NCBI RefSeq assembly: GCF_008831285.2
Contig: NC_045148.1
Span: 556,001 to 620,000, forward strand
Origin: Nymphaea colorata
Taxonomy: Eukaryota; Streptophyta; Magnoliopsida; Nymphaeales; Nymphaeaceae
DNA: 64,000 nt
Direction: 5' to 3'
Below, one piece after another: positions 39,656-55,729 of this stretch. The translations under genes and the position numbers were made by a program. A model generated the notes under the pieces. The model was not told the DNA's origin and did not search any database. It saw only the letters and a list, made by a program, of their open reading frames with translations. Each line of letters begins with the position of its first letter. Position 1 is the stretch's first letter.

Positions 39656-42639
39656 AAAAATTTGAGCACTGAGTCTCCTCCCCTCCGGCAACTTGCAAGG
39701 GCTAGCATCCTCCTACACGTTGATATGTAGATGGATGAAGAAAGAAATGTCAAATGTTTATGCACCACAAGGTCATGGAGAGACTAACAACAATAAGAAT
39801 GGATTTGGAAGTATATGTGCAGGCTCAGACAAGGCTAGATTTGGCTGGCTTGGCTCTGCTTCAATTGGGAATAGTTGGGCATAGTTGAGGTTATGTCAAG
39901 ATCAGGACTAGCCCTGGTAGGGCTCAACTATGGTCAGAGATGGCCAGTCTAGTCTCTGCTAAGGCCAGTATAGGCTGGGAAAGGCTCGGCCGAGACTAGG
40001 CAGTGGTTGGCTTGAGCCAGAAAGTGCCGGGTAAGGCTCGACCTGCCTAAGTAGAGCCTCCTATCAGAGGTAGCTGGATGGACAGCTGACCAATGGTGGT
40101 GGTGAAGGAGTAAGAGAGACATGGGTTCTATGTGCAAGAGCCAACAAAAAAGAGAGAGGTTGGAGGTACTTACCATGGTCATGGACTAGTCCACCAATGG
40201 CTAATGGATATGGTTTGTTGGCCAAGGGAGAAGCTGAACTTGTCTTCTTTGAATCGAAGGCCTTCCCCCTCAAGACAAGGCTAACAGCATTGGCCCACAG
40301 GTGGCACAGACATGGTCCGGTTGGGGACTGGTGGTGCTGTGTGGGCTGGAGCAACAGTTGTAGGTTGGTAAACATTGCTGCCAGTTTTTGGCAGCTGGCA
40401 GTAGAGTCTGGCTTTGGGTCTGAACTATGCTGTAGAAGTCAATGAGATGAATTCAACTGTATGTGGCGGACAGCTGATGTCAAGTGGGTATGGTGGTAGT
40501 GGGTCTCAGGCTAGAGGTGAGAATGATAGTTTGAAGGAGGAGCTCTTGGACAGGGGTTATTGTGGTGGCCCGTTGCGATCTCTTCAAGGACAATGTGGCC
40601 AGTGAAGAACAGTGAGGCAACATGCAGAGAAATTGGCTGATGATGGCAAAGGAGTGATGGTGTGTCAGAGATGGTGGCGAAGCGGCATGATGAGGACATT
40701 GGGTGAGGAGAGAGGGAGGGAGAGAGAGTTAGTGACTTAGGATGAGCAGCCAATGGTCGTGCCTACACGGCATCTCTAGCATGGGCATGATGGTGATGGT
40801 GGTGTTGGAAAGAGAGCTCACTGGTGGTAAGATGCTTCTAGCTGCTGGTGGTGGTGCAGCATATGCAAAAGTGCTAGAGAGCTCACAAATGGAGGTGCAG
40901 CTGGCCGTAGGAGTGGCAATAGCAGGAGTGCTCCATCATGGTTGGCAGAGATGGTACAAAGGACTGATGGTGATGAAAGTGGTGACCGGACACTGACAAG
41001 ATTGCACGGTGATAGCCGGAATCCCATGAGTCTCTCTCTCACTCAATCAATAGTTGTCCAAACACAAAATGAGAGGCATTAACTACAAAATAAGTGCTCT
41101 TATTTACACATTGAAGAAGAGTGAGAAAAGGAGGTGCACTCAAGCTAAGGTGGTGCTAATTGGGCATTGATCGATGATGTGGGGAGCTACATTGAGGGTG
41201 TGAAAATGACTAGCAATGCCTAGGCACTAAGTCGGAGCCCACCCAAAACAAGGAGGTTTGAAATTCAAACTTCATTTGGTGGCTCGGGCATAGCATGCAA
41301 TGCAGATGGCTGACCTAACATGAATGTGGTAGGCATTTCCTAGCTACGCTGCAACCTAGGGCAGCAATTGGCTGGTTAGAAGGACTTGGATTCTTGACGT
41401 GGCCTTAAAGAAGCAAAACTAGGTGATGCCTGTTGAACTGGCAGACTGGTGGTTTTTGACTACCTAGGGGTCACTCAACGCTCCACGCTTAGAGCAACTG
41501 ATTATAGGTAGGAGACTGACCACTCGGTAGCAACCGATATCTTTCGGTAGCTACCAATATCTTGTAAACGAGGTGGAACCGGCTTGAGACAGTGATAAGG
41601 TCAAGTGGGCAATGGACAACCAGCTTGGTGGGTAGCTGCCAACGTAAGATGGATGAATTACAATTTACAACCCTTTAGCAGGGCACAGTGCGTCAAGCCT
41701 GACTGATGGTAGTTCATCATTTGGTGAACAGGTGAAATCTTTAGTGCTTGTATATGCATTTCACTAGCCATTGGCCGAAATGTAATTTTCTTTGGGTTTT
41801 GGTATCTTGTAACTCTTCAGTAAAACTCCTTGCTTTTCCTTTGGAATGACAAAATCTCCATGTTTAACATGGCCTTCCATCGGAAAACCTGGTCCCAAGT
41901 GACTGATGCATGTTCCTTTTTTATTAAGCCACTGAGTCCAGCCTTTCAACTGCTCTCATTTCTAAAAACTCTTCGTGTTTTAAACCCTTCATAGCCAGTC
42001 ATGTTGAGAGTGAACGGGCATAGCCCTAATCACCGTCCCTGGGTCACAGGTGGTCGAGATGGTCTAACTGTATCCAGCCACACTTGGGCACCTTCCGTGT
42101 ACACTTGACCACTTCAATTCCCTATCTTGGCCTAACCTCGGCTGCCTATCGAAGGGCATGAACCAAACCCCAGTAGATGATTATACTATGATCGGAGGAC
42201 AACATATCTCGCACTCCAGCCTCTGAGTGAGTGTGGATCACTCCGGAGAACCTATGGGGCCACTATCAACTCGAACTGAGAATGGCTGACTAATTATTGC
42301 TTATACTAGCTGGCCACCACTGGCCACTTGTAAAAGGCTTTCGAAGCCCCAGTTTATCATCAAGGCTGTTCTACTTCTTGACTGTCGTCGGACTAGCTCC
42401 TGCTGGTAAGGGTTGTTCATTTCTCTCTTAGGCAAGGTGGGCATCTGAATTCTGCCACTTTTGGATTGTCCCCAATAGATTGGCCGAATAGCCCTTGACT
42501 AGGAGGAGTTGAGTCCTGATAGACCTGGAGGGTGACACGGTAGCTGATGCTTGCATGGTCTCATGAGTGATCGATAAAATGTATTGCTGCATGAATGTAG
42601 TCTTTATTGGCCTCCATGTTGAGTAACATCTCTGTAGTA
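39656..42639. other. Unassigned GC-richer intergenic stretch
   Basis: Contains GGCTxGG-type repeats (39800-40070) and a TGG/GTG-rich part (40400-41000). Open frames occur on both strands without recognisable domains. A minus-strand 61-residue frame at 41764-41949 is unidentified. Probably old transposon DNA. Confidence 0.5.
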
Positions 42640-45600
42640 TGATTTGGGCAAAGGAGGGGGCGCATGGAGGGTTTACTATGTACTGTGAGGTATTGTGTCT
42701 GGGATCTTATTAGGCCAGGAGATTTCTAGTACTCATAGGGCATAAGGGTCTTGGAAGTAGCTTGTGTTCATGTAAATTTTTTCAATTTCACATGGCTACA
42801 TTATAAATGAGATGAAATTACCTCTCTTTGCCATTGTATCTTATGTGGTATTGCGAGAGGCAGGATCAAACCTGGAAGTACGAGGCTTGAATGTTCTTGG
42901 CACCTTCACGAGGGCAATCAGACTAACGATTAGGCTAGATAATTCAATTCCTCAGTCTAAATGTCATCCAAAACCTATGTAAAGCAAATGTGCCCTAATT
43001 TGTAATCATGCATGTTTTAAAATCTAAATAGATCTCATAAGTAGATCGATGAACAAAGGAAATTTAATATGATGTCTGCTCATGTTTGGATCATCATAAT
43101 ACCAACACAAACCGATATCCTAAATGTAACATGATACATGCAAAAACTAGGTCATGTTGAGTCCAATGCCTACTGAGACTCTGGTGTAGGATGTGGACCT
43201 ATCAAGGAAAAAAATGAATCTGAATCCAAAAATTTGTGATCATGATTTGGGAGATTATGTAATTCTTGTGTTAAATTGAGATATCATAGAGGTTTGAAAT
43301 ATCATGGCAAATTATGAAGATTCAAAATTCATGATCCAAAGTTAATTGGCTAGAGATCCAATAAATTTGATCTTTCAAAATCTAAATTCTAAAAGAATAA
43401 ATATCAATCTGATGATTACATGGTTTAAAGTTCAATATTAGAGCATGATCGATCTGAGCTTTTATGATCCAAAACGTACCATATTCAATCCAACAAAAAA
43501 TCCAATGTTTGAAAACCAAAATCCAAAATCTAAGACTTGAGATCCAAAATCTGATATCCAAAATACATAATCTAAGATTTGAGATACAAGATCTAATATC
43601 CAAAATCTGAAACCCAAAATCCAAGATCTGAGATATGAGGTGCAAAATCTAAGGTTTGATATCCAATATCCAATATCCAAGATATAAGGTTTGATATAAA
43701 AAATTAAAGATCTAAAATCCAAAATCCATAGTCCAAGATCCAAAATCCATGATAAAAGAATCAATACTTGGGATCCAGAGTCTAAGCATGCTAAAATTGG
43801 ATTTAATATCAAGATTTAGGTCAACATAAGCTTTATAATTTGGATCCAATTCCTTGGAATCAAAATCCAAGCTTTCTGTAGACTAGGGGTTGGTTGATCA
43901 ATAGGACTGGGTTTGGGTCTTGCCCATACTATACTTAAACTTAACTGGGGATGAGCTTGACTATAATAAATGTGTTTGGACTTAGTTAAACCATATGACA
44001 TATGATGTAAACTTTATTCATATCGTATGGTTGGGTCTTAGAGAACTGAACTAGGTTTGGACTCCATGTCTACATAACCTAGGGTTTTTGAAATTATTTA
44101 AAGAGGTTAATTTTGAAAACCTTTTAGAAAAATCTATGATATTGAAATGGTTATTGTATTAGCCATAGGGTATGCAACTAGGCTAACTGAGTCTAGTTTC
44201 AGACAAGAGTAGCATGTAGGTGCAAGTAGATCCCATGCGTATTAAAATCAAAGTGCAATGGATGAATAAATGAAAGCATAAAAGAAATACTATTATTTTT
44301 ATGCATGATTTAAACAAATACTAAGTAAGCAAAAAATAAAATTTAAAAGAAAGAGACAATGAAATGAGGGGAATACCTAACCCCTATGCCTATCCTAAAG
44401 ACATTCAAATAAATCTAATATATTAAAAAAACATGCTAAACTGCAACATTATTAAATCACTAAGAGAAATCTAACACCTAAACAAGAAATAAATTAAACT
44501 AAAACTGCTAATTGAAAAACAAAAACTAAAACATGCATAAAAGAAAGAAAGAAAGAAAACACTAAAATTTTTTACTTGTTTTGAGCTAAACCTTCAGAGT
44601 ACCCAATTGAAATCACCAGCTGTTGTGGGCTTCTCTAGATAAGCTCAACTGTGTAAAGGGAGAAGGGGTAAAATTAATTTATAGGTGTGAGAAGGGACAA
44701 ACCGCTTTCTACCCATCTGACAACTTTTTCACACACTCTCTCCCCTTAAAACTCAAAACAATAAGCTAAAATGACATTTTCATCTGATTTTTTTTCACTG
44801 CAATCTCGTTTGGATTTTGAATATGATTCTATAAAAAAGCCATGCATGCAAAAAGAAGTGCTGATCCGTCGTTGATAAAGGATTCACGTTGACATTGAGT
44901 GTGAAAAATCGAACGACACAGAATATGAAGAGGATAAACATACTTTTAAACCATAGTTTGAAACATTTGATATAAAAAAAATGTTCATCTCGACCACATA
45001 CATATTCTGATTTGGATTCCATTTGTCCCAAAATTTACAATAAAGAATTATGCATGTTTCACGTATTTACATGCAAATTCATATTAAGCATGGAATTAAA
45101 AAATCACGACGCATTTTTGAAGTTAAGCTTACATGTGCATCCTGGATCTAGGTTTCATACAGGAATTAGATCCAAATTCAGATCTAAAATTCTAGAAGAT
45201 GGATCCAGATATGATATGAGATCTGGTTCATAATTTGATATCGAAGACATGAAACGGGGATAATGGATGCAAACATGAAAATTAGACTTAGATATGGGAG
45301 TTGGACCAGGAATACAAAATGGAGATCTACACAAAGCATGAACTTGGACGGGCTTTAAGCTGGGCTAGGTGCATTCAAGCTGCCTGACATGGACTGGACA
45401 TGGGCTAGGTTAAGTTTTGAAAAACTGGGATCAAACTTAGGTTGGATGCCGGTTACTAGGCTCAGCCTCGGTGCTGTTTTTGAAAAACCATTGTTTAATG
45501 AGAAATAAAGGTGTGCTGAGCCTGGGCTTGGGTGTACAAAATTCATATGAATGTACATAAAAAAGCTAACTTAAGTTCATGTGGCTTTTAAGTTAGGTTT

Positions 45601-46640
45601 TATGAATACACATGCATGGTGACAAATAACCAAAATACCGTTGTGTGTGATTTTGGGCTAAAAATAAGTTCAAATAATAGGATTGGTTTGAACTAAGGTT
45701 CTACGAATCAAAGAAAATAATAAACCAAGATATATGTGACCTATACCTTATGTTTATGCACAAGAATACAGCTTAAAGGGAAATGACCATTTGACCACTG
45801 TGAGTATTTCTGGAGCTTTAGATGAGTTTTCTCTATCTAACTGAACCAATCTACGGTAGGCTCCTAAATTGGCTCTAGTTAAAATCTTGCCAAAAATTCC
45901 TTCTGGATTTCTCTAAAAATCAACAATAAATTCCATGCCATATATGTCTAGTTTATAACAAGAAATAAAAAAGGGCCATAAAAATTTGATTTTTATTAGA
46001 ATTTCAATAGTTGGAGCTGAGGGTGCTTGGAGAAGCAACTTACCTACACAGATATGCGGAAAGATCGAAAAAAAATTTGATTTAGTGCATAAACATAAGG
46101 TATAGGTCACTCTATCACATTGAGATCAAATTCAACTCAAATCCCTAAAAACATGGGAGAGAAAGAGCTCATAACTGAGTTGAACTCTTATCGGGATGAA
46201 TGAACTCAAACCCAACTATGAGAAGATTGGTTTAGACACGATAAACATATTCCCTGAAACTTGGTTGAATGACTCAAAATAAGTGAAATAAAACTCACTC
46301 CATGGTAAACTTGTTTTGGACTTGATGGAGCTAAATATTAGTTTTAAGATATGTGAGCTAATTTGAGCTATAGGGGAGTTGATTTCAGGTTCAGAAAACC
46401 ATAGTGAGCTGACTGGCGATTCCTAGGATCACTAAAATTGAGAAACAACTTAATTTCTCAAATGTTTAGGCAATTCTCAAAAAGTGTGGTGAAAATCCCT
46501 ACTTTTCAATAGGGGTGCAACGTGGTGGCCTAAGCGATATGTGTCAAGGTGTTCAATGCTAGAATGAAATATACTTGTGTGGTCCAGAACCTAGTTCTTG
46601 AAATTTGACATCTTAAGGTGAAGGGTGAAAATGCTTGTGG
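42640..46640 (+). repeat. Long LTR, copy 1 (about 4 kb)
   Basis: Collinear with 56700-61756: shared blocks include GATGAACAAAG..ATTTAAT, GTGTAGGATG..GACCTATCAAGGAAAAA, CATATGACATATGAT, AAAGAGACAATGAAA, GAAGTGCTGAT and AACTTAATTTCTCAAATGTTT. The second copy is an LTR because a primer site follows it. Here no primer site follows (similarity stops near 46640), so this is a solo or truncated LTR. The borders are approximate. Confidence 0.75.
43480..43770. repeat. Short degenerate repeats (GATCCAAAATCTRA type) in LTR copy 1
   Basis: About fifteen irregular units such as ATCCAAAATCTAAG, GATATCCAAAATCTG. They produce a repetitive Leu-Asp-Phe/Trp peptide on the minus strand (43382-43812) that is not a gene. 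The same array is at 57520-57790 in copy 2. Confidence 0.8.
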
Positions 46641-48967
46641 GTTTATGAAATGCTTGTGAGATGCTCATGAACTTGTTAAAATGCTTGTAAAATTTGATAA
46701 AATTCCTTTGCTTGTATCTTTTATATTTTGTAAGGACTGGTATGATTTCATTTATAGCAAGACCAAAATCTTTTAACGAATATCATGAGATTCGTTTGAG
46801 ACAATAAAATTTTCTATTTCCAAATGATAAGCCAAGAAGAATTGCTCTGTATGTCATAGGGTTTCTTAGTGCTTGATTATCACTGTCCTAACTTCCTTTG
46901 TAATCATAAGAAGCTTACGTTTTTATTTATTAGAAAATTCTTGACTAGCGATCTTGGCTTTCCAAACAGACATTTTTCTTGTTTTGAAATGTTTCTTGAA
47001 TTCAACCATTTTGGCTATTCTCATTCTTGTTCTTGTTTTCTTGACATTTAGACCAACCTTCACCTATAGGGAAAATACCTCACCACTGCATAGGATACTA
47101 CAAGGCTCCATTGTCTCAATGGTAATATAACTTTGTCATGTGCAATGTCATGTATATCGGGCTTTGTATTGAACAATTGCAATGAGTTTTGGGTCAGAAG
47201 CTCCCAGGCTAGTTGGCCTTAGGGTACTAGGTGTGGAACACCTCTCCAACTTAGTTGTTTGAGGTCAAAAGGTTTTAAAAGACATAACCAGGCAAATGTT
47301 CATGGATCAAACAACTTTATAGGATAGTCTTAATTCAACTTTATTCCTATATGATACTTTCGAGTGCACATCCAGTGGAATGACTACACTTGCCCTAAGC
47401 CCATCGATCAACACACACTTTTATTTTGATTTTACTTATTTTGCCTGACTTAGCTTAGTCTCTTGTTTTCTAATTGTTTTTGATAAACTATTGTTTTACT
47501 AGGAAATTAAAACCGGTGACTTTTCCTAGACTTTGATTCTTTCTATTTCCTTGAGCTCTCGTGTTAACACCACAAATTTGTTCATTCAATTGTGGAAGGC
47601 AATTCCAGAAATTTTACAAAGAATTCCACAACAATGACTATGAAAATTCTCAATTTCAAACTAAATTTCAAACCCAAACTCAATTTAGGTTTGAATCATG
47701 AATTTAAGTCGTAGTACAAATCCCAATGTAGGATTATAAGTCGAAATCTCATTCTAGTGTACAATACTGAATCCTAATTAGGGTTTGCAACCCAATTCTA
47801 TTTGCAATTGTCATTTGAAATCCAAATCTGAATTAGAAATCCAAAACTAGATCCAATTAGATATCCAAAATATCATGTGGGACCCACATGTGGACCCATG
47901 CGTAGGCCCACCCAAAGGTGGTGCCAAACCTAGTAGGCTACATCAAACTTGAACCCATTGAACACATCAATCAATCTAGTCATGGACCAAAAAAGTCTTT
48001 GACTAAACCCTTCATAGCTTTGACTAAGCTTAGTCGAAGCATAATCAAAATTGAACTTACCAAAAACATATTTCAATGTTGTCTAAGAGTCAAAATCATC
48101 AAACTTTGTTGAATTTATTCAAAGTCAAAAGGGTGAATTGGACATTGACCATGGTCAAACTTTCCAGTTAATTTAATTTTAGGACAAAATTATCCCTCTC
48201 AATCGAGATCAACCTATAAAACCCTAATTTAGGGTTTTAAGAAATCAATTACGCCTTTAAACTTTTAAGCCATACAAGTCAAATATAAAGCCATACAATC
48301 ACAATTAGGGTTTTGACCAAATCAAACCCATCTTCAAACAATTTTGGATGAAAATGTCCTTTACAATTCAATTTAACACCATGAATTTAAAATCAAATTG
48401 AATTTATAAGTAAGCAAGTCTATAATTCAATGAAATTTAAATTCAGGTCATTAGGTGAAAGCCTAGTAGACCCAAGTCAAACTCGAACATAGCCAAGAGA
48501 GCGAGTGTTCGAAGTCAAAGTCAAAGGATTTCCTCATCAAAAGTTTGACTTATAATTTGAAACTAGGTTTAAAACCCAAAGTTTTAAATTAAAGTCACAA
48601 TTGGGCTTGGGTCAAAGTCAAGTTGGACTTGACCTACCCAAACCCACCTAGCTCATGCATGTGCGCTAGGTGAGACTGCTCATGAAATAAATAAGATTAA
48701 AATTTCTTGGGAATTGGCATGGGTGATGTGGAAGCCACATCACCCAAGCAATGATGATCATGTTTCCACCTAAGTGACCAACCATTGGTTGGTTCATGCC
48801 ACCTCACAAGGGTAGACCAGCCCAAGGATGTCACATCAAAATAATGTCTCGCAAGGAGAGGATTTTTCTTTTTCAAAAACTTTTTGCTCCCCATTTTAGG
48901 CAAAATTCAAGTAAAAAAGAAATAAAATAAAGAAAAATCTATTTAAATCCCCTTAAGGTCTGTTGGC

Positions 48968-48984
48968 GGGGGGGGGGGGGGGGG
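48968..48984. repeat. Poly(G) run
   Basis: 17 consecutive G on the plus strand, unusual in this AT-rich context. Confidence 0.95.
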
Positions 48985-49881
48985 ATATTTTCTTGTTGTA
49001 ACACTTGTGCTCTCTCTCTTTCTTTTCCTATACTTGCAGCGAAGAGGAAGAAGAAGAAGAGCTAGCATTGTCCAAGCTTTCTCCCTCTTTCTCCCATTTC
49101 CTTGCTTGTAGATTTGCTAAGTTAGGGTACTTCATTGGACTCTTGCTTAGGATTTCTAGTACAAGGAAGATTATCTTTATCTCTGATTTTCAGCGCAAAG
49201 ACCCTCTTTTTCCAGCTTGCTAAGCTCAAATCCAAGATTGGATTATTGTTTAGCATTGCTTGATTTAGAGAACAAGCAAAGATAGGTTTTAAACACTAAG
49301 GCTGACCACCAGGTGGGGGTGATTCTAGCTTGTTCATTTATTTTGTTTCTTGCTATTTATTTTCAAGTTCAATATTCATGGGAGGGTTTCCTTTTAAGTT
49401 CTTATTCATGTCTGGGAATAATGTCCAGCTAGGTTGAGCTACAATCTAATGTACGTTTTAATGCATTCTTCAAGCATGAATCAGGTTTTCTAAAAAGACA
49501 ACCCATGAATCTATTTTCTAAAAAGGAAAAGGGCCACAAAGCCACACCCCTTTCAAAAATAACTTGCCTAAACCCACTTTCAACTCCCAAGCATGAGAGG
49601 ATTTCATGGTGAGAGAGTGATTTATGTTTGCTGTAATATATAATCTAATGACCTATTAGGAATGGATGCATTCTCATGAATGTGTTCCACCCTCACATGG
49701 CAAAAATCATAAAGAAATTTGCTTGAACATTCTCTTAATTTTTTCTATTTTGACTAATTTTGATTCATGCATTCATGATCTAATTAATTAAGGGTGGTGG
49801 TGGAGATCAGAAACTTGTTTTCACTCTTTCTACATAAAAAAAACCCTGCCATGAATCATTATGGTTTGTGTGCTAAGAGGT

Positions 49882-49883
<2 letters not shown>

Positions 49884-49947
<64 letters not shown>
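49884..49947. repeat. (TA)n microsatellite
   Basis: About 32 TA dinucleotides; it gives a Tyr-Ile repeat frame which is not coding. Confidence 0.97.
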
Positions 49948-49952
<5 letters not shown>

Positions 49953-51138
49953 CATCTTATTAAAACTAATTTTTCCTCTTTAAAATCAGGTTGGAACAAC
50001 ATTTCCAAACTGGTTTAAAGAAAGCAAATCTTCATTTTGGTATTTGTAGTTCAAAACTATAAAATGATTTAATATTTAATCTCAAAACCTTGCCTATTCC
50101 AGTAATACATGTGTAAAAGTGCATGCATATTACTGAAATCAGACCTTTATGTCATGAAATTTAGCTTAAAACTTCATAGTTTAAAGCTATTGCAAAGTTA
50201 ATTTTCAGCTATGACTTGGCTATTTTCCATAGAACTAGAGAAAGTTCCAATCTCATTTAAACCGGCACCCTAAGAACATTTTTAGGAGTTGTTGGTTTCA
50301 TTCATACATTTATAGATTTGCATGGGTTAATCAACATCACAAAATGCTTCAAAGTCATATTAAAAATCTAATCTTTATTTTTCCCAAAAGATGAGATCAA
50401 ATGTATGGAAATAGTCCAAGGAATGGATGAATATTTTAGTAAAAAAAATATGAAATCTAATTTGATTTTAGAAAAGAAAGTTTCCAAAAACTTCATGTCT
50501 AAGCCCAAAATGAGTGCCCAACATGAATGAGAGCATGTCCTCAAGAGGAACATTCCTCTTGCTGATTTGCATGCTTAACTTATGAAAATTTGAGCAAAAT
50601 TTCAATGATTTGTCATCACCTTTTAAGGAACAAAGTCTCTGAGAATCGACTTTTCTGATTTTCAGCTATATAAATTAGTATAAAACCTAATTTTATGGCT
50701 ATTTGAGACAAAAGGATGTTTTCCATGTCTCCCACATATTATATAGATTGATTACAATATCATTTACCAAATTTTCATAATTTTGATGATTTTATGTTGA
50801 GTCTCAAGCTTGTGAACTGCATCTCTAACTCTTGCGCTTAATCATATATCAAACTCACTTAGAGAGAGTCCTACATTCTAACTAAAAGTCAATCTTTGTA
50901 TGTGTGGATTATGAAATTAATGTTTACGTTGAATGAAAGTTGAGATATTATGAGAGGGAGAAGAATGAATGTCTCATATAGTTTATCTTCTTCTTTCATG
51001 CATTCATACACACCAAAATCAATTGCACACATGCATATTCTCAAGAAATTAAGTGAATTTATTTTAAATTGCAGAAACTGAACAAGTCATATTGAAATAA
51101 GAATGTAGAAATCTCATTTGGTTCTGAAATAGGACATA

Positions 51139-51629
51139 GATCCACCAAGGTATTGAGAAGCGGTGTAGTATCACATAAAAGTTTGGAAACTTATGTAATA
51201 GGGTTGATCCACTAAGGTATTAAGCAGCAGTGTAGTATCAGATCCACTTATGTAGTCCTTTTTTCTTATCGAAGAAAGTCTTTTTCAAAGATTTTATATG
51301 AATTTCTAGACGAAATTGAGAGAGTTTACTTTTGGAAAACTCTAATGGTAGAGGGAGATATCTATGCTTCATTCTTCTTAGAGTGGGAGAAGAGATAAAA
51401 CTGATTATTGATCCAAATCAGAGTTTGAAACTCCTGTAATTAACTTAACCTCTTCAGGTTATTTGATTTGGCTAATCCAAGAAGGGATAGATCTCCGATA
51501 AATCTCATTCAGCTAGATACGGTAGATTGAGAAAGATGTAACACCAAAAAAGAGTTGACTGCTGAGCCGTATGAGGCAGGAAACTCTCAAGTACAGTTCT
51601 AAGGGAAGGAACTGACCTACCTATTCTGA
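51139..51629 (+). pseudogene. ycf3: ycf3 group II intron, 3' part with domain V
   Basis: GAGCCGTATGAGGCAGGAAA..CTCTCAAGTACAGTTCT (51564-51601) is a group II domain V hairpin; the usual right arm GTACGGTTC is changed to GTACAGTTC. The following AAGGGAAGGAACTGACCTAC leads to the splice end before the exon. Near the left end, a unit of about 35 bp (GATCCACCAAGGTATTGAGA...) occurs twice, at 51139 and 51206. Confidence 0.75.
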
Positions 51630-51772
51630 CCCTGGAGAAGAGGCCATCCGACAGGGAGATTTAGAAATTGCGACGGCTTGGTTCGATCAAGCTGTTGAGT
51701 ATTGGAGACAAGCAATAGCACTTACTCCTGGTAATTATATTGAAGCACATAATTGGTTGAAGATCATATAAC
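51630..51772 (+). pseudogene. ycf3: ycf3 exon 3 (photosystem I assembly factor), plastid-derived
   Basis: Open and well preserved: [20 protein letters not shown] and [20 protein letters not shown], then NWLKI and a stop. Ycf3 is a TPR protein for photosystem I assembly in the plastid. The last few codons differ from the plastid gene. In the nucleus this lone exon has no function. Confidence 0.88.
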
Positions 51773-52418
51773 AGTTCAAATATGAACACTTTCTTTTTGA
51801 ATTGAATTCACTTAAATTGTTTGTTGGATCCATCAAATAGATTGTTGCCTTGGGGAAACTGATAGAGGAATTTCATTATATCCCTTCTAAGATCATTCTT
51901 GTTATTTCATTTGGTACCTTATAGGGGTAGATGATATATGCATATGGCACATATTCTTCCTTTCTCTTAGCAATTGCTAACTAATAAAAAAGATGCCCAA
52001 AATTGATTTCGGGATATTTCTTATCTTAGTCATTAGTAATGACTAATGAGAAATCTTGTGATTTGTAATGGCGTAATACATTGCATGTAATGTAGCATAC
52101 AAGTAGAACCATCTAGGCACTCATACATCCAAAAGATGAGTAGACCAGGTTGGGCCAAAAAGTTGTTTTTGGCTTGTGTCGGGAAGGGATTTACAAAGAA
52201 AATGGTCCGTTGAGAACCTCATAGATATGTCATGATAGATCCAAACACTTGCCCCCGATAGACTTCTATATTATAATTGCTCAAGTGAATAACTAAGGAA
52301 AATTGTGGGGGATAGAAAGGAACTGATCATAAATATATATTTCTCAAAGGTTCACTAATCACTTTACTGTTTGTTGGTGGGTCTCTTCGTATATGTTGTT
52401 CGGAAAGAGGAGGACCCA
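51773..52418 (+). other. Plastid ycf3-psaA spacer, diverged
   Basis: No gene. It occupies the place of the plastid intergenic region; it includes TTTCGGGATATTTCTTATC and several small rearrangements. Confidence 0.6.
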
Positions 52419-54713
<2,295 letters not shown>

Positions 54714-54738
54714 TGGCTAGGAGGATTCGAAAGGCATT

Positions 54739-55428
54739 ATGGCATTAAGATTTCCAAGGTTTAGCCAAGGCTTAGCTCAGGACCCCACTACTCGTCATAT
54801 TTGGTTTGGTATTACAGATAATAGGATGAAACGATGCTCAACCAGCGCAGGGTCCAACCCTGGCCCCTTGTTGCATTTCGTGATCCTCCGCGAAGCGAAT
54901 TTCAATCTGCTTCGGATTCTTTGCATCCCTTTTGACGGCAGACCCGAGGGCTTTGCTCGTGATGTGACGTTCCTTGACGTCATTCTTCGCCATTTGGACT
55001 GAAGCAGGAGCAACAAACGATGGGCAATGCAAAAGAAGCTATTGCACATGACTTCGAGAGTCATGATCATATCACTGAGGAATGCCTTTATCAGAATATT
55101 TTTGCTTCTCACATCGGGCAGTTAGCAATAATAATTCTGTGGACTTCCAGTAATCTGTTTCATGAGGCTTGGCAAGGAAATTTTGAGTCATGGGTACAGG
55201 ACCCCTTACATGTAAGACCCATTGCTCTTACTACTTGGGATCCTCATTTTGGTCAACCGGCTGTAGAAGCTTTTATTCGAGGGGGTGCTTTTGGCCCAAT
55301 GAGTATTGCTTATTTTGGTGTTCATCAATGGTGGTATACAATCGGCTTGCACACCAACAGAGATCTTTATACTGGAGCTCTTTTTCAATTATTTATTTCT
55401 GCCATATCTTTTGTAGCGGGTTGGTTAC
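54739..55428 (+). pseudogene. psaB: psaB pseudogene, 5' part, split by foreign DNA
   Basis: [20 protein letters not shown] (54739 onward) matches plastid PsaB; similarity stops after HIWFGI at about 54818. It resumes at about 55030 with [20 protein letters not shown] and runs through [40 protein letters not shown] and [20 protein letters not shown] to 55428. The remaining two thirds of psaB are absent. Confidence 0.92.
54820..55028. other. About 200 bp of GC-richer foreign DNA inside psaB
   Basis: Not present in plastid psaB. Contains GGGTCCAACCCTGGCCCCTT and GGCAGACCCGAGGGCTTTGC. Open on both strands; the minus frame reads [20 protein letters not shown] and [20 protein letters not shown], unidentified. 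It could be mitochondrial or nuclear filler DNA joined during integration; no target duplication is obvious. Confidence 0.7.
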
Positions 55429-55729
55429 TCCCTTGCTCTTAAAATTTTTCTCAAAATTCAATTTGAAATTTTGTTGCTTCGCACAACTCCCCGCACACAA
55501 TCGACACCTCAAAGATAGGAGGGGTGCGAACATCTCGTTCTCGCTTATAATATGATCCTATCAAAACTTTTGTCTTTTGATGATTACAAATAATTAACTA
55601 AAATTTTCTTGTCATTTTAAAGAAAAGAATATCATTGGTTGCTTGCAAGATAATAGACGTGACCTTCAGCAATTTGAAGTTGTGATATAATAACTTATTC
55701 AGAGTATTTATTAGCCTTGGACTACTTGT
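55429..55729. other. Unassigned junction DNA
   Basis: Between the plastid insertion and the tandem array; no gene. Confidence 0.5.

Larger units (their letters stand above)
46641..51130. other. Unassigned AT-rich DNA
   Basis: No gene or complete element recognised. Contains many near-repeats around AAATTCAAAC/AAATCCAAA (47600-48600). A small plus-strand frame at 46869-47051 and others are not supported by any family. Confidence 0.5.

Noticed and set aside
41740-41790. Similarity of CATTTCACTAGCCATTGGCC to 63698-63720 as evidence of a gypsy interior left of LTR copy 1
   Set aside because: Only about 30 bp match and the surrounding sequence does not.
43382-43812. Minus-strand frames with repetitive Ile-Leu-Asp-Phe peptide
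   Set aside because: They mirror the degenerate ATCCAAAATCT DNA repeat, which recurs in the other LTR copy without a conserved frame.
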